Shown here: piece after piece, positions 47,583 through 56,237 of the stretch
How positions within the stretch are numbered: the first letter of the stretch is position 1
Layout of the letters: each line of letters starts with the position of its first letter
Assembly: GCF_004362405.1 (NCBI RefSeq)
Contig: NZ_SNXE01000001.1
Coordinates: forward strand, 744,001 to 808,000
DNA from: Roseateles asaccharophilus
GTDB taxonomy: Bacteria > Pseudomonadota > Gammaproteobacteria > Burkholderiales > Burkholderiaceae_C
Direction: 5' to 3'
DNA: 64,000 nt
The notes under the pieces: generated by a model
What the model saw: the letters and a program-made list of their open reading frames with translations, nothing else
Told to the model about the DNA's origin: nothing
The model's database searches: none
Position numbers and translations under genes: made by a program

Positions 47583-48371
47583 ATGACCGTGGAGATCTAC
47601 AGCGCTACCGATGTTGGCCGCGCCCGCGACAACAATGAGGACTCGGTGGCCGTGGAGGCGGACGTGGGTCTGGCCGTGCTGGCCGATGGCATGGGCGGCT
47701 ACAACGCCGGCGAGGTCGCCAGCCAGATGTTGACCAGCTTCATCAAGGCCGAGCTGGGCCGCTGGCTCAAGGAAACGGGCGGCAAGGCCGGACCGGCCGA
47801 TGTGCGCCGGGCCATGGACATCTGCGTGGACAACGCCAACCGCGCCATCTTCAATGCCGCCAACACCAACCCGCGTTATGCGGGCATGGGTACCACCCTG
47901 GTGGTGGCCGTGTTTCGCGAGGATGGACTCCTGCTGGGACATGTGGGCGACTCACGCGCCTACCGCCTGCGTGGCGGCCAGTTCACCCAGCTTACCCGTG
48001 ACCATTCCCTGCTTCAGGAGCAGCTGGATGCGGGCCTGCTGACGCCCGAAGAGGCGGCCTTTTCTGCCAATCGCAATCTGGTGACCCGCGCCGTGGGTGT
48101 GGAAGACACCGTCATGCTGGAGCTGCATCAGCATGAGGTGCAGCCGGGCGATCTCTTCCTGCTCTGCTCCGACGGCCTGTCCGACATGCTGGACGACGAT
48201 GCCCTGGCACAGTTGTTGATAAACCACCCTTCGCTGTCCGAAGCGGCCCAGGCACTCATTGCCGCCGCAAATGACATGGGCGGCAAGGATAATATTGCGA
48301 TCGTGCTGGCTCGCGCCGAGGGGCGCGTCAAGCCCGTCAGCCGGACCTGGTGGCCTTTCGGCCGGCGCTGA
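47583..48371 (+). CDS. PP2C-family Ser/Thr phosphatase (Stp1 type)
   Basis: A 262-residue metal-dependent phosphatase. Motifs: RDNNEDSVAVE (metal Asp), VLADGMGGYNAGEVAS, GMGTTLVVAVF, GHVGDSRAYRLRGG, LTRDHSLLQEQLDAG, CSDGLSDMLDDD and GGKDNIAIVL. These match bacterial Stp1/PrpC enzymes that dephosphorylate targets of Hanks kinases. It starts 30 bp after the kinase gene and probably reverses its activity and that on the FHA partner. Confidence 0.94.
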   Translation: MTVEIYSATDVGRARDNNEDSVAVEADVGLAVLADGMGGYNAGEVASQMLTSFIKAELGRWLKETGGKAGPADVRRAMDICVDNANRAIFNAANTNPRYAGMGTTLVVAVFREDGLLLGHVGDSRAYRLRGGQFTQLTRDHSLLQEQLDAGLLTPEEAAFSANRNLVTRAVGVEDTVMLELHQHEVQPGDLFLLCSDGLSDMLDDDALAQLLINHPSLSEAAQALIAAANDMGGKDNIAIVLARAEGRVKPVSRTWWPFGRR

Positions 48372-48435
48372 AGGCGCAGCCGGCGCCGTCCGTCCCGGGC
48401 GGCACAACAATGAGATAACAGGACTGAGGTCAAGC

Positions 48436-49092
48436 ATGGGCAAACTGGTGGTTTCGCTCGACGGCGTGGTGATCAAGGAGGTGCAGATCACCAAGGACAA
48501 GACCACGCTCGGGCGGCGGCCTTACAACGACATCGTCATCGACAATCTGGCGGTCAGCGGCGAGCACGCCGTGCTCCAGATGGTGGGTAACGACGTCTTC
48601 ATCGAAGACCTGAACTCCACCAACGGTACTTACATCAACGGCAAGGCCATCAAGAAGCAGCTGCTCAACAGCAACGATGTCGTCGAGGTCGGCAAGTACA
48701 AGATCAAGTTTCTGCTCGAGGACAGTGCCGACTACGAGAAGACCATGATTCTCAAGCCGGGCGGTACGCCCAGTGGCTTCGGCATGCCTTCGGCCTTCGG
48801 TCCCCTGGGCACCCCCGCGAGTTCAGCCAGCCCGGCCTCCATCCGGGTGCTGACGGGTGCAGCTGCCGGCCGCGAGGTCAGCCTCACCAAGGTGGTCACC
48901 ACCGTGGGCAAGCCCGGCGTGCAGGTGGCCTCCATCACCAAGCGGCCCAGCGGCTATGTCTTCGCCCATGTGGAAGGCGGCGCCCGTCCCACGGTGAACG
49001 GCGCGCCCTTGACGGGCGAGTCCATCGCCCTCAAGAGCGGCGATGTGATCGAGCTGGCGGGCACGCAGATGCAGTTTGTTCAGCCGGGCTGA
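48436..49092 (+). CDS. FHA-domain phosphothreonine-binding protein
   Basis: A 218-residue protein. The N-terminal FHA domain (about 1-95) shows TTLGRRPYNDIVIDN, SGEHAVLQMVG and the signature NSTNGTYING. A Gly/Pro/Ser-rich linker (about 110-140) leads to a second FHA-like beta domain (about 140-218; TTVGKPGVQVASITKRPSGYVFAHVEG, PTVNGAPL) with weaker signature residues. It would read Thr phosphorylated by the adjacent kinase. A YEKTMIL stretch just after the first domain is a plausible kinase target resembling GarA-type sites. The start ATG at 48436 begins MGKLVVSLDG. Confidence 0.9.
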   Translation: MGKLVVSLDGVVIKEVQITKDKTTLGRRPYNDIVIDNLAVSGEHAVLQMVGNDVFIEDLNSTNGTYINGKAIKKQLLNSNDVVEVGKYKIKFLLEDSADYEKTMILKPGGTPSGFGMPSAFGPLGTPASSASPASIRVLTGAAAGREVSLTKVVTTVGKPGVQVASITKRPSGYVFAHVEGGARPTVNGAPLTGESIALKSGDVIELAGTQMQFVQPG

Positions 49093-49266
49093 GCCTCAGC
49101 GGGGCGGCGCCCGCTGCCTGCTACGCCGCGTGCAGCAAGTCACGCTCCGACAGGCTTCTCCCATGAAGTCGGGACAATCTCACGGCATCAGGCTTCGCGC
49201 TGGCGGCAGGGCCGCGTAAATTGGGAGCCCTGCTGAACGAGCCCCGGGCTCAAGAAAACGCCGCGC

Positions 49267-50052
49267 ATGAAGATCAGAGTCCTGGGGTGTTCCGGCGCCA
49301 TCGCCGCCGGTTACAAGACCACCGCCTTTTTGCTGGACGACGATGTGCTCATCGACGCCGGCACCGGCGTGGGCGATCTGGACTTGTCCGCCCTGGCGCG
49401 GGTGGACCATGTGCTGTTGAGCCATTCCCATCTTGACCATGTGCTGGGCCTGCCCTTGCTGGCCGACTCGGTGCTGCGCCTGCGGGCCCAGGCCGGCCGC
49501 CCACCCATCCAGGTCCATGCCCTGGCGCCCACCCTGGAGGCTCTGCGTCAGCACCTCTTCAACGGCGTGATCTGGCCCGATTTCACCCGCCTGCCCAGCG
49601 CCGAGCGTCCCGTGCTGACCCTGCACCCCTTCGAGGTGGGGCAGCGCCTGAACCTGGGCGGCCGCATGATCGAAGTGCTCAGCGCCGCCCATACCGTGCC
49701 GGCCTGCGGCTTTGCGGTGGACGCGGGGGGCGGTCGGGATCACGCCCATTGGGTCTACACCGGGGATACCGGCCCCAACCCCCTGCTCTGGCAGCGCCTG
49801 GCCCAGCTGCGGGTCTCGCATCTGGTCATTGAGACGGCCTTCAGCGACGAGGAGCAGCAACTCGCCACCATCAGCCGCCACCTTTGCCCCGCGGCCCTGG
49901 GCCGTGAGCTGGCCCAGCTCCAGGGTGAGCCGCAGATCCACATCACCCATATCAAGCCGGGCGAGGTGGAGGCGGTGATGGCCGAGATTGGGGCTCTTGC
50001 CGGCGCGCGCCGCATCGCCGCCCTGCGAGCCGGCCAGCTCATCGAGCTGTAA
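49267..50052 (+). CDS. MBL-fold hydrolase of the class II cyclic-nucleotide phosphodiesterase type
   Basis: A 261-residue metallo-beta-lactamase-fold enzyme. MKIRVLGCSGAI start, IDAGTGVGDLDL, metal motif LLSHSHLDHVLGLPLL (His-x-His-x-Asp-His), AAHTVPACGF, WVYTGDTGPN and ITHIKPGEVE fit the PDEase II (CpdP-like) family that hydrolyses 3',5'-cyclic nucleotides. An RNase Z-like role is the main alternative. It follows the FHA gene after 174 bp, so it may have its own promoter. No signal peptide. Confidence 0.85.
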   Translation: MKIRVLGCSGAIAAGYKTTAFLLDDDVLIDAGTGVGDLDLSALARVDHVLLSHSHLDHVLGLPLLADSVLRLRAQAGRPPIQVHALAPTLEALRQHLFNGVIWPDFTRLPSAERPVLTLHPFEVGQRLNLGGRMIEVLSAAHTVPACGFAVDAGGGRDHAHWVYTGDTGPNPLLWQRLAQLRVSHLVIETAFSDEEQQLATISRHLCPAALGRELAQLQGEPQIHITHIKPGEVEAVMAEIGALAGARRIAALRAGQLIEL

Positions 50053-50082
50053 GTCCTTGTTACGAAAGGATTTCGAAGGGGT

Positions 50083-50097
50083 TGACAAAATTTGTCA
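50083..50097. promoter_or_regulatory. Distal dyad upstream of pilA (candidate PilR enhancer site)
   Basis: TGACAAA-A-TTTGTCA is a perfect 7+7 palindrome with a one-base centre. It carries TGTCA-like half-sites reported for PilR, the enhancer-binding protein of sigma-54 pilA promoters, and lies about 115-130 bp upstream of the -24/-12 element. Confidence 0.5.
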
Positions 50098-50132
50098 GCC
50101 TGAGCGCCGGGGCAACAAAACGCGCCCGTCGG

Positions 50133-50151
50133 GCTGACAAAAATGGTCAGC
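50133..50151. promoter_or_regulatory. Proximal dyad upstream of pilA (candidate PilR enhancer site)
   Basis: GCTGAC and GTCAGC flank a 7-base centre, giving a second TGACA/TGTCA-type inverted repeat 52 bp (about five helical turns) from the distal one. Its position about 60-80 bp before the sigma-54 element fits an enhancer. Confidence 0.5.
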
Positions 50152-50212
50152 TGCGAGCCTCCGGATGCGGGGTGTCCGTGATCTTCATCACGCCGTGGAG
50201 CGCTTCACAAGC

Positions 50213-50228
50213 TGGCACGACCCCTGCA
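50213..50228 (+). promoter_or_regulatory. Sigma-54 promoter of pilA
   Basis: TGGCACGACCCCTGCA contains the invariant GG (-24) and GC (-12) with correct spacing, nearly identical to the RpoN consensus TGGCACG-N4-TTGCA. Transcription would begin about 12 bp after the GC, giving a leader of about 40 nt with CAGGAG ahead of the pilA ATG. Confidence 0.85.
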
Positions 50229-50277
50229 TTCAGGGGGGATGTCTCTTCCCCAACCTCTCTTTCCGCAGGAGTCTGAC

Positions 50278-50736
50278 ATGAGCATGAAGCGCAAAGTCCA
50301 AAAGGGTTTCACCCTGATCGAACTGATGATCGTCGTGGCGATCATTGGCATCCTGGCTGCTGTGGCCATTCCTCAGTACAAGGATTACACCAGCAAGGCT
50401 CGTATCGCTAACGCCTTGGCCGTGGTGGATCCCTGGAAGAAGGCGATCGCCATCTGCGCCCAAACGAATTCGGGGGCGTTGACGACTTGCACGGCTGGTA
50501 GCGACGGCGTGCCCGCCAACACAACGACCGCTCCGGCGAAGGAGGTTTCCTCCATCACCACCACCTCTGCCTCGGCGATTGAGCTGACCTTCTCTTCTGC
50601 CGCAGGTACGGACCTGAGCGGCAAGAAGGTGACCTTTGCCCCTATCGTTGGTACGGACTCGGTCAAGTGGTCGATCTCGACCGATGTCCAGAATACCAAC
50701 CTGAAGTCGGCTATCGAGAAGAACACCGGCTCCTGA
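50278..50736 (+). CDS. pilA: Type IV major pilin (type IVa)
   Basis: A 152-residue prepilin. A short leader ends KG, followed by the processing and methylation site [24 protein letters not shown] with Glu5 of the mature form, the invariant helix of the pilus core. The mature protein has about 142 residues. Two Cys lie at mature 50 and 61 in the alpha-beta loop, and none in the C-terminal D-region, so the usual C-terminal disulfide loop is absent. The last residues are KNTGS, ending in Ser, like pilins that receive a C-terminal glycan. Expression is predicted to be RpoN/PilR-driven. Base composition is lower in GC than neighbours, common for variable pilin loci. Confidence 0.95.
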   Translation: MSMKRKVQKGFTLIELMIVVAIIGILAAVAIPQYKDYTSKARIANALAVVDPWKKAIAICAQTNSGALTTCTAGSDGVPANTTTAPAKEVSSITTTSASAIELTFSSAAGTDLSGKKVTFAPIVGTDSVKWSISTDVQNTNLKSAIEKNTGS

Positions 50737-50761
50737 GTTGGTGCCTGATTCGGTTAACGGG

Positions 50762-50783
50762 AAAGGGGCTTAGGCCCCTTTTT
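50762..50783 (+). terminator. Rho-independent terminator after pilA
   Basis: AAAGGGGC (50762-50769) and GCCCCTTT (50774-50781) form an 8-bp stem with four-base loop followed by T residues. It insulates the highly expressed pilin from the ligase gene that starts within about 30 bp. Confidence 0.87.
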
Positions 50784-50813
50784 CGTTTGCACCCCAGCGT
50801 TGGTCTCAACACC

Positions 50814-52217
50814 TTGGACGCTCTACGTTTTGCCCTGTTGTTGTTGGCGGCTCTCGTGTTGCCTTTACTTCCATGGGGGCAAGGGCTTGCACATGATGTG
50901 CCACGCCTTGTGTTGTGTCTGCTGAGCACGGCTTGGGTCGGTGCGTGTTTGCTGTCCAGTGATGTGCCCGGACTGCATTTAGCTAGGGCACAGACATGGG
51001 CTTGGGGGTTGCTGTTGCTAGGCGGCGCCTCGGTCGCTTTCAGTGCCCGCCCGGACGTAGCGTTGCGAGAGTGTGGATTTGCAGTCGCTGTTGCTGTGAT
51101 TCTCGGCTGCGCCGCCGGCATAAGGCCGCAGCGAAAAGAATCGCACGACATGGCGCTGACCCAGCTTCTTGTTGCCGGCGTGTTCGCTTACGCGATCCTG
51201 GAGCTTTTGCTCATCGTCTCTGGTCTGATTTTGGATCGGACCTTGGACTACTGGCGGGTATTCGCCGGCTACGTGAACCCCCGCTTCTTCAATCACGTGC
51301 AGACCCTGCTGATTCCCCTGCTGCTGGGGTTGCTGGGATGGTCGGCCGTGCGTGGGCTGTGGCGTGGGTTGGCTGCATTCGCCTTGGTGGCAAACGCCTT
51401 CTTTCTGCTTTTGCTGATGGGGCGTGCCACCTTGCTGGCTCTGGTCGTGGGTCTGTTGCTGGTGCTGCTCTGGTTTGGTCCGGCCGGACGCGCCTATGCG
51501 CGGCGATTTGTTCTGGCCTTCGCGGCCGGCGGTGCTCTATATCTGCTCATCATCGAGTTGCTGCCGTGGCTGTTGGGCATGGAGCCCGTTCCGGCTTTTC
51601 GCGAGCTGGGCGAGCGGGGCAGCATCGAGGCGCGCTTTTACCTCTGGCGCATTGCCCTGGACATGATTGCCGCCCATCCCTGGCTGGGCGTGGGGCCCAT
51701 GCACTATGCGAACCAGTTCAACGGTGAGGCGGCCCACCCCCACAACATCTATCTGCAGATCGCGGCGGAGTACGGCCTGCCCTTTTTCCTGATCCTGATC
51801 TTCGTGCTGCTGCGCTGGTTCTGGCGCATGACGCAGCGACTGCGTCAGCACCTTTCGCAGACGCCCGATGCCCTGGCGCTGGGCTGTTGGGCCGGCTTGG
51901 TGGGCGCACTGGTGGATGGGGCTTTTTCGGGCAATTTTGTGATGCCCTTGTCCCAGCTCTGGATCCTGATCACGGTGATCCTGCTGCTGCAGCGCTTGCC
52001 GCAGGAGCCCCTGGCAGACTCGGGGACGACGCGACCCTCTCGGCTGCGTTTGGCCCTCTGGCGCGTGGGGCTGACGCTTTTGCTGCTGGCGCAGCTCTAT
52101 GTGTTGGTGGGTGCGTGGCAGGAGTTCCGACAGACCCCGGTGCGCATTCAGGGTGCCCAGGAGCCCGTGGGCGCCACGCACTACAGCCCCCGTTTCTGGC
52201 AAGACGGCTGGTTCTAG
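50814..52217 (+). CDS. O-antigen ligase/Wzy_C-family membrane protein, downstream of pilA
   Basis: About 467 residues with ten or more hydrophobic segments. The Wzy_C-type periplasmic loop is recognisable: IALDMIAAHPWLGVGPMHYANQF, then HPHNIYLQIAAEYGLPFFL (His308, His310), and GAFSGNFVMPLSQLW. This superfamily includes O-antigen ligases and pilin O-glycosyltransferases. Location behind pilA favours pilin glycosylation by analogy with tfpO/pilO of Pseudomonas. The start is uncertain: no ATG precedes the first TM; TTG at 50814 or 50787 fits, both without a good Shine-Dalgarno. The first half is noticeably lower in GC than flanking genes. Confidence 0.8.
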   Translation: MDALRFALLLLAALVLPLLPWGQGLAHDVPRLVLCLLSTAWVGACLLSSDVPGLHLARAQTWAWGLLLLGGASVAFSARPDVALRECGFAVAVAVILGCAAGIRPQRKESHDMALTQLLVAGVFAYAILELLLIVSGLILDRTLDYWRVFAGYVNPRFFNHVQTLLIPLLLGLLGWSAVRGLWRGLAAFALVANAFFLLLLMGRATLLALVVGLLLVLLWFGPAGRAYARRFVLAFAAGGALYLLIIELLPWLLGMEPVPAFRELGERGSIEARFYLWRIALDMIAAHPWLGVGPMHYANQFNGEAAHPHNIYLQIAAEYGLPFFLILIFVLLRWFWRMTQRLRQHLSQTPDALALGCWAGLVGALVDGAFSGNFVMPLSQLWILITVILLLQRLPQEPLADSGTTRPSRLRLALWRVGLTLLLLAQLYVLVGAWQEFRQTPVRIQGAQEPVGATHYSPRFWQDGWF

Positions 52218-52257
52218 GACGTCGATGACCGGAGCCGCGCGGTGAAGCTGCGGCGCC

Positions 52258-54033
52258 ATGCCATCATTCGCCCCCATGCAATCCATGTCTCAAGGGCAGG
52301 GCCGCCCGGCCTGGGGGCCGCTGCTGGCCACCGCGCTGCCGCCCCTGCTGGCCTACAACCTGACACCCTCGGCCACGCTCTTCAATCAACTCCTGGCCCT
52401 GGGCGCCTGGGGTGCCGCGCTGCTGCTCTGGCCGGTGGCGTCTGGTGGTCCATCGCTGCGTGGCGGCGGCGCCGCGATGCGTGCCGCGGTGCTGGCGCTG
52501 CTGCTGCTCCTGGGCAGCGCCCTGCTGTCGCCCTGGCTCAATGATCTGCCCATGAGCCTGGCTTGGCAGGCCGGCGCCCTGTTGGTGGCGGCCTTGCTGG
52601 TGTTGCAGTACGGCGCGCGCGTCGGCCCGGGCTGGAGCGGCCCGGCACCGAGCCTGTGGGCGGGATTCTGCTGGGGCTTGCTGGCGGCGGGCCTGCTGTC
52701 CCTGCTCATCGGCGTGATCCAGGTTTTCGCGCCCCAGCTGGCCGACGGCAATCTCATTGCCCGCTCCGGCATCGCCGGTCGGGCCGTGGGCAATCTGCGC
52801 CAGCCCAATCATCTGGCCAGCCTGCTGATGTGGGCCTGCGTGGCCGCGGTCTGGTTGTCGGCCGCGGGGCAACTCGGCCGCCGCAGCCGGCCCTGGTTGC
52901 TGCCTGTGCTCTTGTTCGCCCTGGTGTTCGGTGTAGTGCTAAGTGCTTCGCGCACCGGCATGCTGGGCGTGGTGCTGCTAGCGCTGTGGGGCTTGCTCGA
53001 CCGGCGTCTGCCGCGGGCCGAGCGCTGGGCGCTGATGGCCACGCCCCTGATGCTGGCCCTGAGCTGGGCGGTGCTTTCCGGCTGGTCGCATGCCAGCGGT
53101 CAGGCTTTCGGGGCCGAGTCCCGTCTGGCCGAGGGCGCGGGCTCGCCCTCGCGCCTGGCCATCCTGGCCAATGCCTGGACCCTGCTCAAGATGCATCCCT
53201 GGACCGGCGTGGGTTGGGGTGAATTCAATCTGGCCTGGACCATGACGCCCTTCCCGGATCGGCCCGTGGCCTTCTTCGATCACACGCACAACATCGTCAT
53301 GCAGCTGCTGGTGGAGCTGGGCTGGCCCCTGGGGCTGCTGGTGCTGGGCTTGCTGACCTGGGTGCTGTTCGCGGCCTGGCTGGGCAGTCGTCGCGCCCCG
53401 GGCGGGGAGCTGGCGCTGATGAGGCGCTGCGCCTTCATGGTGGTGCTGATGATCGGCCTGCACAGCCTGCTCGAGTACCCGCTCTGGTATGCCTACTTCC
53501 TGCTGCCCACGCTGTTCGCGCTGGGTGTCTGCCTGGCTCCGGAGCGCGCGCCGGCTCCGCGCCCCGCCGTCGGCGCCGGCCTGCTAAGGATGGGCGGTGT
53601 GCTGATGCTGACCGGCAGCGCGCTGGCGGTCTGGGACTATCTGCGTGTGGTGGACATCTACATGCCGCCCGCCAAGGCAGCCTCGCTGGAGTCGCGTATA
53701 GAGCGAGGGCAGGGCAGTGTGTTCTTTGCGACCCAGGCCGACTATGCGGCAGCCACCACCTGGATCCCGGGCCCCCTGGCCCTGGAGGCCGCCCAGCGCA
53801 CGGCCCATAACCTCATCGACGTACGCCTGATGATGGCCTGGGCCAAATCGCTGAACGCCAGCGGCGATGTGGAGCGAGCCCGGTACGTGGTGGCGCGCCT
53901 GCGCGAGTTCCGCAGCAAGCAGGGTGAGGAATGGCTGCTTGAGTGCGAGGCCCTGCGCGAGGCCGGCCTCCGCGACCTGCCCTTCCAGTGCGAGCCGGCG
54001 GCGCGCGACTTCGGCTATCGCGAGATGCGCTGA
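52258..54033 (+). CDS. PglL-type O-oligosaccharyltransferase
   Basis: A 591-residue polytopic membrane protein of the PglL family. Diagnostic motifs are present: RQPNHLASLLMW (about 181-192), ASRTGMLGVVLLALWGL, FFDHTHNIVMQLLVELGWPLG (His342, His344) in the Wzy_C loop, and HSLLEYPLWYAYFLLPT (Glu406), typical of PglL/Wzy_C_2 enzymes that transfer lipid-linked glycans to Ser of pilin and other exported proteins. The C-terminal roughly 110 residues are soluble, with helical repeats. It follows the first ligase by 40 bp, on the same strand. ATG at 52258 used; ATGs at 52276 and 52285 are possible. Confidence 0.88.
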   Translation: MPSFAPMQSMSQGQGRPAWGPLLATALPPLLAYNLTPSATLFNQLLALGAWGAALLLWPVASGGPSLRGGGAAMRAAVLALLLLLGSALLSPWLNDLPMSLAWQAGALLVAALLVLQYGARVGPGWSGPAPSLWAGFCWGLLAAGLLSLLIGVIQVFAPQLADGNLIARSGIAGRAVGNLRQPNHLASLLMWACVAAVWLSAAGQLGRRSRPWLLPVLLFALVFGVVLSASRTGMLGVVLLALWGLLDRRLPRAERWALMATPLMLALSWAVLSGWSHASGQAFGAESRLAEGAGSPSRLAILANAWTLLKMHPWTGVGWGEFNLAWTMTPFPDRPVAFFDHTHNIVMQLLVELGWPLGLLVLGLLTWVLFAAWLGSRRAPGGELALMRRCAFMVVLMIGLHSLLEYPLWYAYFLLPTLFALGVCLAPERAPAPRPAVGAGLLRMGGVLMLTGSALAVWDYLRVVDIYMPPAKAASLESRIERGQGSVFFATQADYAAATTWIPGPLALEAAQRTAHNLIDVRLMMAWAKSLNASGDVERARYVVARLREFRSKQGEEWLLECEALREAGLRDLPFQCEPAARDFGYREMR

Positions 54034-54051
54034 GGCGCGGCGCGCCGCGGC

Positions 54052-54534
54052 CTAGACCTCGGCGTGCCAGGCCCCGCTCTTGCCGCCCTGCTTCTCCAGC
54101 ACGCGGATCTGTTCCATCACCATGCCGCGGTCGGCGGCCTTGCACATGTCATAGACGGTGAGCAGGCCGATCTGCACGGCGGTCAGGGCCTCCATCTCCA
54201 CGCCGGTGCGGCCCAGGGTCTCGACCTGCGCGCTGCAGATCACGGCGCTGGCGGCCTCATCCAGCTCAAACTCCACCGCCACCCGGGTGATGGGCAGGGG
54301 GTGGCACAGCGGGATCAGATCCGATGTGCGCTTGGCACCCTGGATGGCGGCAATGCGGGCCACACCCAGCACATCGCCTTTCTTGGCCGAGCCCTGCGCG
54401 ATCAGGGCCAGGGTGGCCGGCTGCATGCGGATGCGGCCAGCCGCGCGGGCCACGCGATGGGTCTCGGACTTGCCGGCCACGTCCACCATATGGGCCTGGC
54501 CCTGGGAGTCAAAATGCGTCAGCGGTGAGCTCAT
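54052..54534 (-). CDS. moaC: Cyclic pyranopterin monophosphate synthase (MoaC)
   Basis: A 160-residue MoaC, which converts the MoaA product into cyclic pyranopterin monophosphate, the first molybdenum cofactor intermediate. Motifs: [49 protein letters not shown] and [24 protein letters not shown]. The ATG at 54534 matches the usual SPLTHFD start; upstream reading has no support. No other moa gene is adjacent. It is divergent from the protease gene. Confidence 0.95.
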   Translation of the reverse strand: MSSPLTHFDSQGQAHMVDVAGKSETHRVARAAGRIRMQPATLALIAQGSAKKGDVLGVARIAAIQGAKRTSDLIPLCHPLPITRVAVEFELDEAASAVICSAQVETLGRTGVEMEALTAVQIGLLTVYDMCKAADRGMVMEQIRVLEKQGGKSGAWHAEV

Positions 54535-54547
54535 GATGATGGCGGCT

Positions 54548-54577
54548 GGAAACAATCGAGCAATCAAAGGTCTGTCA
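54548..54577 (+). promoter_or_regulatory. Possible sigma-E promoter of the BepA-like gene
   Basis: GGAAACA (54548-54554), a 16-bp spacer, and TCTGTCA (54571-54577) resemble the RpoE pattern GGAACTT-N16-TCTGA. Enterobacterial bepA is a sigma-E gene, so this placement makes sense. The match is partial at the -35. Confidence 0.4.
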
Positions 54578-54614
54578 TCATAGTGACCTTGTTTTCCGGC
54601 TCCGTGCCTCGGGA

Positions 54615-56213
54615 GTGACGCCCTTGACCCGCATGATGAATCGGCCGCGCCGTCTCGCGGTGGCCCTGGTGGCTGCCCTGAGCCTGTCGGCCACGCCCCT
54701 GACGCAGGCCCAAGTCAGTCTGCCGGCTCTGGGGGATTCGGTCTCGCAAGACCTGGATGTGAATGACGAGCGCCGCTTCGGCGATCAGATCATGCGGCAG
54801 ATCCGTGTCGACCCGGACTATCTGGATGACCCCATGCTGCTCGAATACGTGCAGCGTCTGTGGGCGCCGCTGGTGGCCTCGGGGCGTCAGCTGGGTCATA
54901 TCGGCGAGGACACCAGCACCCGCTTCGCCTGGGAAGTTTTTCTGGTGCGCGACCGCAGCGTCAATGCCTTTGCGCTGCCGGGCGGCTTTGTGGGCGTGCA
55001 TCTGGGCCTGATCGCCATGACCGGCGCGCCGGACGAGCTGGCCTCGGTGCTGGCGCACGAACTCTCGCACGTCACCCAGCGCCATATCGCCCGCCGCATG
55101 GTGGGGGACTCTCGCAACAGCCTGCTGGCCACGGCCGGCATGATCGCCGCCATCCTCGCGGCCTCACGTTCAGGCAATGCCAATGCGGTGCAGGCGGCCA
55201 TCGTGGGCAGCCAGGCCGCGGCGGCGGCGGCATCGCTGAGCTTCTCGCGCGATATGGAGCGCGAGGCCGACCGTGTGGGCTTCAATCTGATGGGCCATGC
55301 AGGCTATGCCCCGGCCGGCATGATGAGCATGTTCGAGCGCATGGAGCAGGCCTATCACCTGATGGATTCGGGGGCCTACCCCTATCTGCGCTCGCACCCC
55401 CTGACCAGCGAACGCATCGGTGAGGCGCGCTCGCGTCTGGGCGCGGTGGCCCCGGTTCGCCCCCAGGGGCTGGCCGAACATGCCCTGATGGCGGCACGTG
55501 CCCGCGTGCTGATGGACGGCCGCGCCGAAATCCTGGCCCAGCAGCAGGGCCTGGACGCGGGCACCCGCGGCAATGCCTATGAGCAGCTGGGCGCACGCTA
55601 TGCCAGCGCCCTGGCCTCCATCAAGCTGCGCAACTGGCCGCGTGCCGAGACGGCCCTGCACAGCGCGGAGCAGCTGCTGGAGCTCATCGGCGACGAGGCC
55701 CGGGCCCGCCGCGCCTTGCGCCTGCTGCGTGCCGAACTGGCCCAGGCCCAGGAGCAGTCCGATCGTGGCTATGCCGCCCTGGCCCCGCTGGCCAAGGACC
55801 GCTCACGTCCGCTGATGATGCAGCGCGCCCAGCTCGCCATCTACGACGCCGATCCGCAAGCGGCGCGCGATGCCGCCGAGGCCTTGCAGACCCATGTGAG
55901 CCTCAATCCCCGCGACGCCTTGGCCTGGAATCTGCTGGCCCAGCTGTGGCAGAAGCTGGACCGCCCCCTGCGCTCGGTGCGCGCCCTGGGCGAGGCGAGG
56001 GCGGCTATGGGCGATCTCAACGGCGCCATCGACCGTCTGCGCTCCGGCCTCAACCAGTCGCGCGGACCCCAGGTCGACCAGATCGAGGCGGCCGTCATCG
56101 ATGCCCGGCTGCGCAGCCTGATCTACGAGCGCCGCCAGCTGCTGGCCGAGCTCTACCCGCGCGGAGCGCCGCCCGGCGCCGAGCTGCCCCTGCGCAGCAG
56201 CGCCGCGCCCTGA
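54615..56213 (+). CDS. bepA: BepA-like M48 periplasmic metalloprotease/chaperone with TPR tail
   Basis: A 532-residue protein. A signal peptide ([20 protein letters not shown]) precedes an M48 zinc-protease domain with HELSH (148-152), [14 protein letters not shown] carrying the third ligand Glu, and a C-terminal TPR domain (about 300-520, helix pairs rich in Ala/Leu). BepA degrades or assists LptD and BAM substrates in the outer membrane. The GTG at 54615 gives one start, ATG at 54633 another; both keep the signal peptide. Confidence 0.9.
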   Translation: MTPLTRMMNRPRRLAVALVAALSLSATPLTQAQVSLPALGDSVSQDLDVNDERRFGDQIMRQIRVDPDYLDDPMLLEYVQRLWAPLVASGRQLGHIGEDTSTRFAWEVFLVRDRSVNAFALPGGFVGVHLGLIAMTGAPDELASVLAHELSHVTQRHIARRMVGDSRNSLLATAGMIAAILAASRSGNANAVQAAIVGSQAAAAAASLSFSRDMEREADRVGFNLMGHAGYAPAGMMSMFERMEQAYHLMDSGAYPYLRSHPLTSERIGEARSRLGAVAPVRPQGLAEHALMAARARVLMDGRAEILAQQQGLDAGTRGNAYEQLGARYASALASIKLRNWPRAETALHSAEQLLELIGDEARARRALRLLRAELAQAQEQSDRGYAALAPLAKDRSRPLMMQRAQLAIYDADPQAARDAAEALQTHVSLNPRDALAWNLLAQLWQKLDRPLRSVRALGEARAAMGDLNGAIDRLRSGLNQSRGPQVDQIEAAVIDARLRSLIYERRQLLAELYPRGAPPGAELPLRSSAAP

Positions 56214-56237
56214 GCAGGGCGGCGCTGCCGCCGCAAC

